From the NCBI GenBank assembly GCA_003184365.1, contig NKYR01000058.1:127662-191661 (forward strand): 64,000 nucleotides of DNA, given 5' to 3'. Made by a program: the position numbers and the translations under genes. Under the pieces are notes generated by a model. The model was not told where the DNA came from and ran no database searches. It was given only the letters and a program-made list of their open reading frames with translations. Positions 1 to 10,831 of the stretch are shown one piece after another. Numbering within the stretch: position 1 is the stretch's first letter; every line of letters starts with the position of its first letter. This DNA comes from Evernia prunastri (Eukaryota; Ascomycota; Lecanoromycetes; Lecanorales; Parmeliaceae).

Positions 1-1826
1 TGACTCGTCATACTCGACACGGTCCTTGTCTCCTATCGATAGGGCACCCTCTTTGAGATAGCCGCCGTGAAGGACGTATCCTCCATATGAGTACACGTTG
101 CTTATGGCCATTTCGGCAACACGGTCGATCACCAACTTTCCGGTATCGCATTCCTGCCCACCCGACTCGGCGTAGAGATTCGTCTTGTCAAGTAGCACAC
201 CGAATGCTAAGCCCTGAGGTAAATCGGACGTGGTTTGCATGAACTTCTTGTCTCGATATAGCGACTTGATTGTCGACAGAATGACCCCTTTACCATACTT
301 CGCTGTATCATTTGTTTTAGGGACGCCATCCATTTTGTCTAATGTAGCGATATCGTGCACGTCGAGCTTGACCAGGTCAGACGCATTTTTTCTGTCGCCT
401 TTACTGACCTCGCGAGCCTTTTCTCGAGCAATAGACACTTCCGACTCGTGAGTATTCAGCCCTTGCTCTTCAGCAATGAATTTCGTGAGATCGACTGGGA
501 AACCGTACGTGTCTTGAAGACGCCATACATCCGCTCCGGACAGATCTTTCAAGCCTCGAGATCGAAAATCACGAGCGTATTTGTTTAGCATGGCCTCCCC
601 ACGATCTAGAGTGATTGCGAATGCTTGTTCTTCTTCATTCAGAATTTCTTTGACATCTTGTTCTTTTCTGCGAATTTCCGGGAAGATGTCGCCTAGTTGG
701 TCAACGACTGTGGGTACAATTTTTGCGAAGAACGAGCCAATCTCGGTATTGAAATATTTCCTGGCATATCGGACACCACGTCGCAAAATTCTGCGCACGA
801 CGTAAGCACGGCCTATGCTGTCGGGTACAACGCCATCCGAGATGGCAATCGTGCATGTGCGCACATGGTCTGCGACGACGCGGTATGCCGTGTCCACACC
901 ATCCGTGTCCTCGATACCAAATTTCCCTTGGTACGGACGAGCGTTCGTGACCTCTTGGATCTTTTTGAAGAGTGGAGTAAACACGTCTGTGTCGTAGTTT
1001 GACGGTTTATCCTGCAGGATTGACACTAAACGTTCAAAACCCAACCCAGTATCGATATGCTTGTTCGGAAGCGGGGTCAGGGATCTGTCCTCCTCTCGGT
1101 TGAACTGAACGAAGACCACATTCCAGATTTCTATGACCTGGGGATCGTCTTGATTGACGAGATGTGAAGCATTGCGGCCGCCGCCAACTCTATCGTAATG
1201 GAGTTCAATGCTGGGTCCACAAGGTCCTTGATCGCCATTTCCCAGAAATTGTCCTTCATATCTCCCAGTACAATATGGTCGCTGGGAACACCGACAGCGC
1301 GCCATAAAGCCACTGCCTCGTGGTCTGGGCCTATTCCGCTGGCAGCATCGCCCTCAAAATAAGTGACGTAGATTCTGTCAGGGTCGAGAGCATAGACTTT
1401 GGTAAGTAGCTCCCAGGAGTTTTCGATAGCTTCTTTCTTGAAGTAGTGGGCGAACGACCAGTTGCCGAGCATCTCGAAGAAGGTATGGTGGTAGCTATCC
1501 TTACCGACATCGTCAAGGTCATTGTGCTTGCCGCCTGCGCGAATGCACTTCTGCGAGTTGGTCGCGCACTTCAGTTGGGCAAAGTCAGAATGAGGATCAA
1601 CAGTGCCGAGGAAGATGGACTTGTACTGGTTCATACCAGCATTGGTGAAGAGGAGAGAAGGGTCGTTGTGAGGGACGACAGATGATGAAGGAACTGATGA
1701 CGTTAGCGCATGTAAATCTAGTGGGAGGAATGCTTACTTACCGAAAGTATGCCTTTTCTCCCTGAAAAAGTTGAGAAAGGTATCACGCACGTGTCGGGCG
1801 GGCCAATCCTGATGTGTGGACGCCAT
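1..1826 (-). CDS. ALA1: Alanyl-tRNA synthetase, C-terminal part beyond window, one frameshift
   Basis: Charges tRNA-Ala with alanine; in fungi one gene usually serves both cytosol and mitochondria. Exon 1 is 1742..1826 (ATG at 1826, protein starts MASTHQDW), a 48-nt intron lies at 1694..1741 (GTAAGT donor, GCTAAC branch, CAG acceptor), and exon 2 runs from 1693 off the left edge. Class II signatures are directly visible: [42 protein letters not shown], then the GLGFERL and [21 protein letters not shown] segments. About 590 of the roughly 960 family residues are present. Near 1235 the frame breaks: the W-E-M codons run into A-I-K-D where the family has G-D-Q-G-P-C-G-P. One missing base (CC where CCC is expected on the plus strand) accounts for it, and the other frame is then open to position 1. 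Because the enzyme is essential, a sequencing error is more likely than a true lesion; a pseudogene copy is the alternative. Confidence 0.93.
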
Positions 1827-1952
1827 TATAGCTCGGTAAATGCGAGAGTTACTATGAGATGCTGTATTGAAGCCGATGAAGATGTTATTGTAATTGTAGG
1901 TTTTGAGGGTTCTGTGACAGATGAGGAGAAGTCTCAAAAGTGCAGGCAGGAA
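1827..1952 (-). promoter_or_regulatory. Possible non-AUG-initiated mitochondrial leader of AlaRS
   Basis: Forty-two codons upstream of the AlaRS ATG are open in the same frame, bounded by a TAG at 1953..1955. The encoded peptide has several Arg, Lys and His, many Ser/Thr/Asn and no Asp or Glu, which is the composition of a mitochondrial presequence. It holds no ATG, but a CTG at 1947..1949 and a TTG at 1935..1937 could serve as starts. Yeast ALA1 is known to make its mitochondrial form from upstream ACG codons, so the arrangement fits a known mechanism. That this leader is translated is inference. Confidence 0.4.
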
Positions 1953-2512
1953 CTAATGCTTCTTATACCTAGACGTTGGAACCCTTTTGTAACAAACATC
2001 AATCACGACGTGATGTCAAACACAAAAAGACCAGGATCCCTCGTCGGTGTGCTATTCTTTGTAAGAGATTGGCTTGATACATGACACAACTAAGAGCGAA
2101 ATCATCTGTGTCAGAATTAGGTATGGTAGCTGGTACTTGACAGATTCAAGAGCAACAGCGGACAGGCCACCATATGCTCAATCCTTTTGTACATCTAGCA
2201 CACCGGAAAATCTAATCTTCTCCTGCCTGGCAGATGCTCACTGCGTTACAGTATGCTTTTCCTTTCATTTCCAGCTTTCCCTTAAAGACTACAGATAGAA
2301 CAACGGCCAAATTCGCCGGATGCGATACTCTACACAGAGACTTGTTTACAATGACGATATACAATGGCATTGCACAAGGACGGTACACAAAGCCCTTGTT
2401 AGAAAGGATACAAAGACATTTGCAACGATCTTTGAGTCTAGGTAGTCCAAATCAGCTATATAACCCACGTCGAGTAAGGCAATAACACATTACCATTCTC
2501 ATCCTTCACAAT
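1827..2512. promoter_or_regulatory. Shared divergent promoter region
   Basis: This 686-bp interval separates two divergently transcribed genes, AlaRS (minus) and the hydroxylase-nucleotidyltransferase fusion (plus). A TATATAA box lies at 2457..2463, 50 bp before the plus-strand ATG. No convincing gene was found in it. Confidence 0.45.
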
Positions 2513-4534
2513 ATGCGATACAATCAACTACAATTTTACAGCAAAACACTTGCCACAACTCTTAGTACCAGAACGCTATCAACCACGGCTCTCGGTGCCC
2601 AGCGTAGCGTGTCAGGTAAGATAAGTGGATCAATAACACCAAGTCCACGTCTGACTGAAGGGATCAGTCGCTCTACACTCATCAACGCCAGCAGCGACAT
2701 GCCTACCACTAGAGCAATGAAGAGACGTTGGTCAGGCGAAAGCGACATGCCTACTATTAGAGCAACAAAGAAACGTTCGACAGGTGAGGAAGTCGATCAG
2801 GGTCTGCCATCGTCGGTAACACCTCTATCATCCTCGAGCCGCTCCTCTCTGTTTCGCCTGTGCGCCAGCAAGTTGATGGAAAGCATCTCACAGCTTACTG
2901 AGATTAAGCCTGACGTCTTACGAGCCATGACTGACGAGATCAGTAGCGCAGACATTAAGTACAAGACAGCCTATGGAGATTACCAGTCAGGTGGCTGGCA
3001 TACTGCCGTTCTCTATGCGCCAGGCGGGGAGAACAACGACGGCTTCGTACACGATGGCGAGGCGAAACCAACATCCCAGGTCAGTAACATGCCAGTCACA
3101 CAACGCTTCCTTGAAGAGCTAGGACTAGAGTTTTTCACAGTTCGTATCGCTCGTAATGATCACGACTCCTGGTTGTGGGAACATCGCGATTACGTCGAGC
3201 TGAACGAAGAGAAGAAGAGACTGCGCCTCCATGTTCCTTTGGTCAGCAACCCGGATGCTATCATGCAGTTCCCGCATTGTAAGGTGCATGTGGCACCTGG
3301 ATGGATCTGGAAGCTTGACCCAACCGTCAACCATGCTATATCCAACACCGGCACAGCTACAAGAATGCATCTGATCTTGGATTGTTACGTAAATTGTACT
3401 TTACGTCACATGCTCAACCAAGAAATCCTTGAAGAGGAGCATGTACAGCCGCTACCTCAACTAAACCTGGAGAGACGTACCCAGCTTCTGGCTCACGCGC
3501 AGGACTTGTTTACGCGGCAAGGAAGTGATAAGGCTGACCAGTATCTGCTCAAAACCTTCAACATGCGTGGCCTACTCTTCGCCAACCCACATGCATCGAA
3601 GAGTGACTTGCCGCAGTTCAGCATATTCAAGCAAATTCTGCAAACCTGCCGCCTGTACCCTGGCCTTGAACGAGCGTATGTTCGCGGCTCGCTGGCTCGT
3701 GGAGACGCTGATCCATACTCTGACATTGACCTTCTTTGCATTGTCGCGCCCGAACAATTCGCTTCCTTTATCAAGCAGATTGACACAGGCATTAAGGAGC
3801 GACACAACCCTCTAGGGGACGCATGGGTTGATACGATTGTCAAGGATTTCGGCGGCGTGGGTTTCGTATATCTACTCCAAACCGACAAGGGGGTGTATCA
3901 GCTCGATCTTTACGTCGCCTGCCGGGGCCATCCGTCGCTAGATTACCTCAACCGCGTCCCTCATAAGCAAGAGATTTTCCGCCATGACCGCAACGAAGGC
4001 GAGAATCCGCAGCTCGATACTGTGCACTACCGCCTCCATAGCGAGACGGTCGAGCAAGAAATCCGACGTATCAACAGCATCGAGCCTTCGGTCTCCCGAA
4101 CCCTGACTGAGCTGAGTGTGCTGGGATTCATGATCAAGAAATGCATGGAACGTGGAGATGAATTCGTGGCCGGCAATGAGTTCAACATCTGGAAGAGTTG
4201 CTTCATCAAGCTTGTGCGCCACAAATTTGGCAAGCAACATCGTGATTACGGCTTCTACCACGTCAAGCGGTTGATGAACGAAGCGGACGACCATGGAGCA
4301 CTGTACAAGGAACTGTGCGCGATCACGAGTCCTCCGCTGACGATGGACCATTTCAAGCGGGCAAATCGCTTTGCCCTGGCGTTCGTGCAGAAGCACTTTC
4401 CAGAGATCTATGCGCAGCAGCAAGACATGATCTCGGCTGTCACCCGGCATATTGAGAATTGCAAGCCGGACCCGCTTGTCCAGCAACTTTGTCCGCCGGT
4501 ACACACCACTCTGAAGCTGCTACAGTCTGCTTAG
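2513..4534 (+). CDS. Aspartyl/asparaginyl beta-hydroxylase-like dioxygenase fused to a nucleotidyltransferase
   Basis: Intronless 673-residue protein with two enzyme-like halves. Residues 1-35 are rich in Ser/Thr/Arg with almost no acid, resembling a mitochondrial presequence. Residues about 130-295 resemble the Asp/Asn beta-hydroxylase family of 2-oxoglutarate/Fe(II) oxygenases: H224-R-D226 is the metal-binding HxD, H274 in the LDPTVNH segment is the distal histidine, and R284 within TRMHLILD is the likely 2OG-binding Arg. Residues about 385-520 resemble a Pol-beta-fold nucleotidyltransferase: GSLARGDADPYSDIDLL (392-408) carries the GS and D404-x-D406 metal motif, and QLDLYV further on supplies a likely third acid. 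A helical tail follows, as in many small-molecule nucleotidyltransferases. Substrate and partner are unknown. The absence of introns and the bacterial-looking domain pair suggest horizontal transfer, but that is inference. The domain calls are solid; the joint function is not. Confidence 0.8.
   Translation: MRYNQLQFYSKTLATTLSTRTLSTTALGAQRSVSGKISGSITPSPRLTEGISRSTLINASSDMPTTRAMKRRWSGESDMPTIRATKKRSTGEEVDQGLPSSVTPLSSSSRSSLFRLCASKLMESISQLTEIKPDVLRAMTDEISSADIKYKTAYGDYQSGGWHTAVLYAPGGENNDGFVHDGEAKPTSQVSNMPVTQRFLEELGLEFFTVRIARNDHDSWLWEHRDYVELNEEKKRLRLHVPLVSNPDAIMQFPHCKVHVAPGWIWKLDPTVNHAISNTGTATRMHLILDCYVNCTLRHMLNQEILEEEHVQPLPQLNLERRTQLLAHAQDLFTRQGSDKADQYLLKTFNMRGLLFANPHASKSDLPQFSIFKQILQTCRLYPGLERAYVRGSLARGDADPYSDIDLLCIVAPEQFASFIKQIDTGIKERHNPLGDAWVDTIVKDFGGVGFVYLLQTDKGVYQLDLYVACRGHPSLDYLNRVPHKQEIFRHDRNEGENPQLDTVHYRLHSETVEQEIRRINSIEPSVSRTLTELSVLGFMIKKCMERGDEFVAGNEFNIWKSCFIKLVRHKFGKQHRDYGFYHVKRLMNEADDHGALYKELCAITSPPLTMDHFKRANRFALAFVQKHFPEIYAQQQDMISAVTRHIENCKPDPLVQQLCPPVHTTLKLLQSA
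2693..2788 (+). repeat. Tandem 48-bp coding repeat, two units
   Basis: Units 2693..2740 and 2741..2788 encode two diverged 16-residue repeats (SDMPTTRAMKRRWSGE and SDMPTIRATKKRSTGE) in the linker between the presequence-like N-terminus and the hydroxylase domain. Both are basic and could act as a linker or a nuclear or nucleic-acid contact; function is unknown. Confidence 0.85.
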
Positions 4535-5571
4535 GTGGTGATTCGAATCCACAAGGTGTGCATTATCCAGATGTCCCATTTGGAGGATTTCGTGCAAGTA
4601 AGAGGGGGAATGTTTTCAAGATAGCTGCTTGTTATATTGGAAAACGCGGTGCGAGTCGATACCTACTTTTTGGTGTTGTATCAAGTGTTCTCTGATAGTC
4701 TTAAGTAAGTATTAATCAACATGTCTTTGTCTATTATTTTGTCGTGTCTTCAGGATCCGTGAATCGGTTTGCGTCTTCGGCCATCACCAATATTCCGACT
4801 GTGACTGGTTCCGGCTCTAGGCGCGTAGAATTCTGTGACTGGGTCTTAGAAGGAACAAAGAGGCTCGGGCAAGAGGTCTGCAAGGTATAATGCCTCGATA
4901 ATAAGAAGAGAGGCTGTTTCCGGCACGACATGTAGCATCATCCCTAGCGAATGTAAAGCACCGAATATGATAAATGCGTTTATAGCGATCAGTCAGTGAT
5001 GGTAAAGCCAACGGGCATGCAAAACATGAGATCGGTCTGTTTTAAGATGTACCTTCGTATGAGATATTTGTGCAAGGTGGTGCTCGGAAGATTGTCAATG
5101 TCAGCAAGTGAGGCTTTGCTCGTTCGAGGCATGCGTCGTTGATCAGCCAACAGATACAATTTGGTCAGTGCGTCACTGACATCGTCCAACTACCAAGCGT
5201 GCACATGCATGCGTTCTTGGGAACTTGGCAGTCGAGGTGCAGAAATACTTATGCCGAAAGGAGCGCTTGGTGAATTATCCTGTAAAGACCAAAGCGCCTA
5301 AAATAGAAATCTAAGTAGCGCACTTGCTCATCTTATAGATCTTTCCTAGAAGATAACACCGTTCTAGACTTATTGTCCTGCGACTTGATAACACATGTCT
5401 TCACCGCTTACGCTGCCGAGCACCATGTGCCATACCCTCCTTGATCTGTCGCACAAACACGATCGGAAGATGGACCATCAAAAATCCTTGTTACACTATC
5501 ACAGTCCCGAATAGCAGCTTGAATTGCAACACTTTACCATTTTATATGCGTTCAGGTCGTTGTTGTAAGAT
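4535..5571. other. Intergenic, possible decayed coding piece
   Basis: No intact gene seen. On the minus strand at 4989..5187 a short open stretch encodes LYLLADQRRMP followed by a helical segment, faintly like the C-terminal side of fungal BTB/POZ proteins (LYVLADK). It has no ATG and no visible BTB core. The remainder is the shared 3' region of two convergent genes. Confidence 0.3.
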
Positions 5572-8500
5572 TTATTCGAGCTCGGAGGGCTCAGACTGAT
5601 TGATAGAGGTTCTCGAAGGGGCTAAATTATGAGCGCGAAGTTGCAAAGGACTATCCGAGGGTTCATCTTGATAGGTCATTGCCAGCAGCTGGCGAAGCTT
5701 TGCCTCACCCAATTCGGTGCCCGGATCATCAAAGGCCGTGTAACCTTTGACATTCTTTGCCTCCGGATCGACGCCGTGATCGAGTAGATACCGTGCTACA
5801 TCCATGTCATTTGACTTCTGAGATCTTAGAGCCCAGTGCAGTGGTGTACAACCATCGTTGGTCGTGACATTGACTTCAGCTCCGTTTTCTTCAACTAGGA
5901 GTTTAAGCATACTCAACGATGACCTAGCCCAATGAACCCCCGTAGCACCCTCGTGGTCTCGGTCCTGAAGACTTGCTCCTCTCCTCAGGAGTAGACGAAC
6001 CTTGGCTAGTTGAAATGATTTTACTGCCACCAAAAACGGCGTCCAGCCTTTATCGTTGACGGTATCGATTTTTGCCCCTCCATCTAGCAGCAAATCAAGT
6101 GCATCGACTGAGCTTCGTCCCGCCACCGCGATGTGCAGGGGTCTATTGCCGGCTTGATCAGCAATATCGGAGCTTGATCCCTTCTGGGCTAGTGCACGCA
6201 CTATAGCAGTGGTTTTTAAGCTCAAACTGTTCGAAAAGGGTCTAAGGAATAATGGAGGACGGTGCCACTTCTGATGAAAATCTAGGGCTTTGTGTAGAGG
6301 TGACTGACCAATGTCGTCAGCGGCATTGGGATCAAGGCCTTCATCAAGTAGTATCTGTACAACCTCAAGATCAGACTTGTCAGCTGCGACATGTAAGAGG
6401 GTCCTTTGTGATGAGTCCTTGGCCATAATATTAGCGCCATATTTACCGAGGAGCTTCATAAATTGTACAGAAGTTGTAGTCGAGATTGCATGAAATAGCA
6501 CAGGAATCTCATTCTCATCTGCGATTTTGGGATCAGCTCCAGCTTCTAGCAGAAGTTCAGTACTGATTATGTCCGAGCTTCTGACTGCGCAGTGCAATGC
6601 TGTACCACGGGAGGACCGAAGATTTGCATCTGCTCCACTTTGCAATAATACGCTTATTATAGAAGAACGGCTAGTTATGGCTGCCAAGATCAGAGCGGTC
6701 AAATTATAAGGAACACCCGTATGAGCGTTGATGTCAACGTCGCTCCGTCGTATCAGAAATTTTACGAGGTTCAGGTAGCCACGCATAGCTGCTAACATCA
6801 GAGGGGTCCAACCTCGGCTGTCGCGAGAGTCTGCCAGAGCGCCTTCCTTTAGTAGTCTCTCCGTAACATATGTTAAGCCATACATCGCAGCTATATGTAC
6901 AGCACAGAAACGCTCTGGAAGGCGATAAGGATTTTGTCGAAGCAGAAGGCCGAGTCGAACGGCCCTGTTGATGTTGTTCAGTTGTTTCAAGAATTTCAAA
7001 ACCGCATCGGTGATATTCTTGTCTGCTAAGCCTCGGGTGTGATCCGCCCACTCTGAGACTGCGTAGCGTGTCAGCGGATGTCGACAGAATTCCTCCTTGC
7101 GCCATAGATGATCGTCGACGGATAGCCAGGAAGCAGCATCTGCAAAAGCAGGGAAACTTAAATATGCTACACAGCTCCTGGCGATATGGGCGTGGGCATC
7201 CCCAAAGAGGCTCTTCTTTTTCCGATCGAAATACTCTTGCGTGGTGTAATCTAACAACTTCGATGATTAGCAATCATGGTATGTATTCATATGAGCGCAA
7301 GGAGCCTGGTATACATCATAGAAATCCACATCTATAATCGACCAATGACTGACTGAAGCTAGATCGCTGCATCGGAAGGTCGTGGAGTCGTGCAAGTTGC
7401 GACATTGGTGTTCAAGGTGTCATTTAGGCCATCAGGATGTACGCACCAGTACGCAAGGATCACCACCTGTGTCGCAATTTTGAACAACAAAACGGAGTGA
7501 GACTTACGAACGAAACGAAGTGTATTGGTCTCAACATCTGAACACAGAAGACCAGCACATACGGATACCATGAGGTCCTGCTCATCCAGATCTTCATCCA
7601 GTATTTCGGTCATGCCAGGCTGTACTGCAATTGCAAATTGCAGCTCCAATGGAGACAATGGCCTGAACGTATTGCTGACCCAGAGGAGCACTCGCTTGGC
7701 TAAGTCTGAGTAATCTTTGCCTTGATTTTCGATCCGCTCAATCGTCTGGTCGTAAATTCCATCTAGTTCTGGTGGCAGGTTTTCCAAGGCATTGCGAACA
7801 TCTCTACGCTTGGTCTTTGTAACGAGAGAATCCATATGAAATCTTGCCATCAGGAACCTGAAGAAGAGTGAGTTCAGAACAGCAGAGAGAGCGTTACAAG
7901 AGAGGAAGCAGGAGTCTAGAAGTGTTATGTTTGGTAGGTAACGCTCATAGCCAGGCAGAATTCAGACAAAGTGAGCAAAACAAAGTATGTCTATCAGGTA
8001 GATGTAAACAAAGTCCTTGGTGGTACGAAAAGAACAAGCGAGGAGTCTCCAAGATTCGATCTGCACGCAAAGGAAGTGCTCGCTGTATAAAAATCAGGGG
8101 AAATAGAAGAGTAGATGAGATGGGCTACATACATTCCTTGCGACTTCTCTACTACGCTCTCTATGATTGTGTTCTCCAGAGTCGGATCTGCTTGGATGTG
8201 CCCTGTAAGTAAGTGTTCGGATGGTAATCGAGCCGTTACGTATATTTGAACATCTGTATCCGTAGCTCGTATTTCTAGGCGCTCGGCTTTCCCGAGTCTC
8301 TGCTGAATTGCCTTTTCGTACCGTGACGTTACCAGCAGGCTGACTGGTTGACTCTGAAGTTCAGATAGTACCAGCCTTCTAATGTCCTCATGTTCTGAAG
8401 TCTCGTCCAGAGCGTCGATTACAACCAATATCTTGGAAAAGTGGCTGATCTCCTGACTGAACAATCTGGCTAACTGGATAAATGTTGGCCTAACATTTCC

Positions 8501-9454
8501 GCGCTCATGGTAGAAATCTCTGATTTCCGATGAGATAGTCTGCCTCTGTTGCATGACTTGCTTCAACAGATTCGCCATAAAGATTTCGGCATTTTGCGCC
8601 CCATGATCTCGGTAATTGCAGAATAAGCAAGTCACTGCAACATTCTCGTCTTTGAAATTCGTTTGTAGGTGATCAATGATGATGGATGAGGTGACTGTCT
8701 TTCCTGCCCCGGGAATCCCAGGACACCATAGGGTGGCTCGATCCGCGATGACCCAGTCTTGAAAGCTTTTGGACTCGAAAAGCCATTGACGTGTGCCGGC
8801 TTGCGCACCTTTGAAGATCTCCTTTTGTCTAGACCTGAAGTCAATAGGAGAAAGCCAGTCTTCAATCTTGCGGCGCTCTTCCTCCTGCTGCTCAATATTG
8901 AGTGCATTCACGCCAGCGCTGATGTCTGAGATACCTTCATCAATCCTTCGCTGAGCGTCATGAAGGAACGTTACTCCATGTTTGATGTCATTGATATCTA
9001 TGCCTATAGCACTGAGTTCCTTCTCCATGGCTTGTGAGAGACTGAATATATCATTTGTGAGAGCAATATTGACAAGTAGTTTGACCCGTTCAATTCTGCC
9101 CAGCACTTCCTTAAGCTCGCTTTTCTCTAGCTTCCACATAAGTTGCCGAACTAGGTTCTTAGCACCATGAGATGGCTTAGTCTTGGATGATAATAGCTTC
9201 AAAGCTTCGCTCACTCGATCAAGAGGTCCGTTCTTTATCCCAAGGCTGCGGACAGTAGCGAACCACTGATCACTACTGTTGGATTCGTCAATTCGGAACC
9301 TAAGTCGTGTCAGAAGGTTAGAGATCTCAATTGCTTCTAGGTTGAGCTGCTGTTGTTCCTTTGTTGCCTTTCGTATATCGTTCAGGTACGAAAGCACCGT
9401 CCCAGTAAGCTGTAGCACAGCGATGATGCTGGCACTCAAGCTGATTGGATCCAT
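5572..9454 (-). CDS. NACHT-ankyrin STAND (NLR-like) protein
   Basis: Fungal NLR-type signalling NTPase, a family tied to nonself recognition and regulated cell death. Three exons fit: 8133..9454, 7508..7857 and 5572..7250, with introns of 275 and 257 nt; the total is 3351 nt, or 1116 residues. Residues 1-150 (MDPISLSASIIAVLQLTG...) match the HeLo-like/STAND N-terminal domain of fungi. The NACHT domain has Walker A GIPGAGKT at 246-253 and Walker B ILVVIDALDE at 342-351. Joining exons 1 and 2 restores the family motif GMFLMARFHMDSL, and joining exons 2 and 3 restores FVHYTTQEYF, which supports both junctions. Residues from about 670 to 1080 form about ten ankyrin repeats (for example GWTPLMLAAMRGYLNLVKFL). 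No stop or frameshift was seen, unlike the second NLR at 45-49 kb. Both introns are long for this genome. The ligand is unknown. Confidence 0.9.
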
Positions 9455-10447
9455 AGTAATGGTTGGACCCAGAGCTCAAGCTTTTTGTAAAGGGTAGCTT
9501 GTTTTTTGAGATGAGTATGATGAAGTCGGGTGCAGACGGTACGCCAGTGGTGTTGCAGGAGCAGCGTTACAATTTGGTATCTATATACGTGGATGTATAG
9601 AATATTTGATCACCTTCGAAACGCTTTCATCGTATATAGCTAGAGCATCTGGGTGTCTATGAATTATAATCACGTAGCTATCCCCAGGGTAGTGATGGAA
9701 ATTGATGGAATCCGCCTTTAGGCGTCAGCAAGGCTTGGTTCGAAAAGGCAAGGCGTGGGATGCTGACTCAGCCCGTTGTCCTCAGTGTAAGATCAGGTAC
9801 TTATGTTGTAGTTGCGTACCTTACCCTTTAATTGGTCTCTTACTCTTGCCCGCTTGTGATGGTGTATTGTTGATAATATTACTCCCTACAAGATTGTGAG
9901 TTTCGCGACTCAAGTCAGCTCAACAACCTCTATCTGCCGATCGATCCTTTGCAGCTTTTCTCTCTGAGGGTAATCCTTTCGCGCCTCGTCTTGTTGCCCG
10001 AAGCTGACTGAGACACTCATAGTCATCACCAAGCAGCTCTTGTAGAACCCATTGATCGAGTTTCTTGATATCCTGCTTTGCCTTGGAGCACCTCGTATTC
10101 TATTACTTCTACCTAGCCAGGGAGCGGCTGGCAGACTTAATGACCACAAGCGTCTCCACACCTGTTCGATCTGATTCGTGCTTGTGTTGCATATCGTTCA
10201 ACATGCAATGCCAAATGTGCCTTCGACTCTGGGACACTACAAATCAATTTGAACCCATAGATGGATCGGTAAGGAAGGTGTCAAGTCGATCACAGTCCGA
10301 GCGACCACAACACTCTGGATTGCATGCCCAGCTCCCAGAAGGGGGCTCAATTTGCAGCAGCATCTGATATATACGCCGGCAACATTTCTCTGAACAAGTT
10401 CTGATAGCGCTGCTCCGACAGTGGTGCTTAAAGCCGAATCAAGTTCC
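9455..10447. other. Intergenic, upstream of the NLR
   Basis: About 1 kb with no recognisable gene. Short open frames lack codon continuity and family motifs. The first few hundred bases presumably contain the NLR promoter. Confidence 0.5.
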
Positions 10448-10831
10448 TTAGCACACCAAAGCTGCCACCTCGGTCGGAGCACCCTCGTTCCCCAATTTTC
10501 CAAGCTCTTCAAGCGCCTCAGTCCTCAGATCTTCCCTTCCAATCTCATCTAGGAACATTGCGACATCGTGTCCATCAATGAGATACAAAACGGACCCTTT
10601 CGTAGAATCCTTATCAGACCTTTCTCGTTCTGTTGATTTCTTTATCTCTACCTCAAGTCTAGGGATGGTATCGCGAGCAAGCTCGAGGAACGCTTCTTTT
10701 GCTTCGTCTTCATTGAAACTCCCACTCTGGCCGGCACTCCTGATGACCGTGGCGAAAGCAACCATGAATGCTGTGCTCGAGGCAAAGCGCTTCGCAAATG
10801 GGAGGAAGCTGCATTTCTCAGTATTAGTCAT
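10448..10831 (-). CDS. Small hypothetical protein
   Basis: A 127-residue frame with a true ATG at 10831. The N-terminus is basic and mildly hydrophobic; the rest is acidic and helical (EDEAKEAFLELARDTIPRLE, EEIGREDL-like segments) and looks like a soluble helical protein. I do not recognise a family. It could be a single exon of a larger gene or a remnant. No partner is evident. Confidence 0.4.
   Translation of the reverse strand: MTNTEKCSFLPFAKRFASSTAFMVAFATVIRSAGQSGSFNEDEAKEAFLELARDTIPRLEVEIKKSTERERSDKDSTKGSVLYLIDGHDVAMFLDEIGREDLRTEALEELGKLGNEGAPTEVAALVC

Noticed and set aside
3938..4504. 188-codon frame antisense to the fusion gene
   Set aside because: Shadow of a well-supported coding sequence; no motifs.
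4539..4550. TGATTCGAATCC resembles a tRNA B-box
   Set aside because: No A-box or cloverleaf can be formed; the upstream sequence is the 3' end of the fusion gene's coding region.
4989..5187. Possible BTB/POZ relic (LYLLADQRRMP)
   Set aside because: Only one short motif, no ATG and no BTB core; kept as a note on the gap only.
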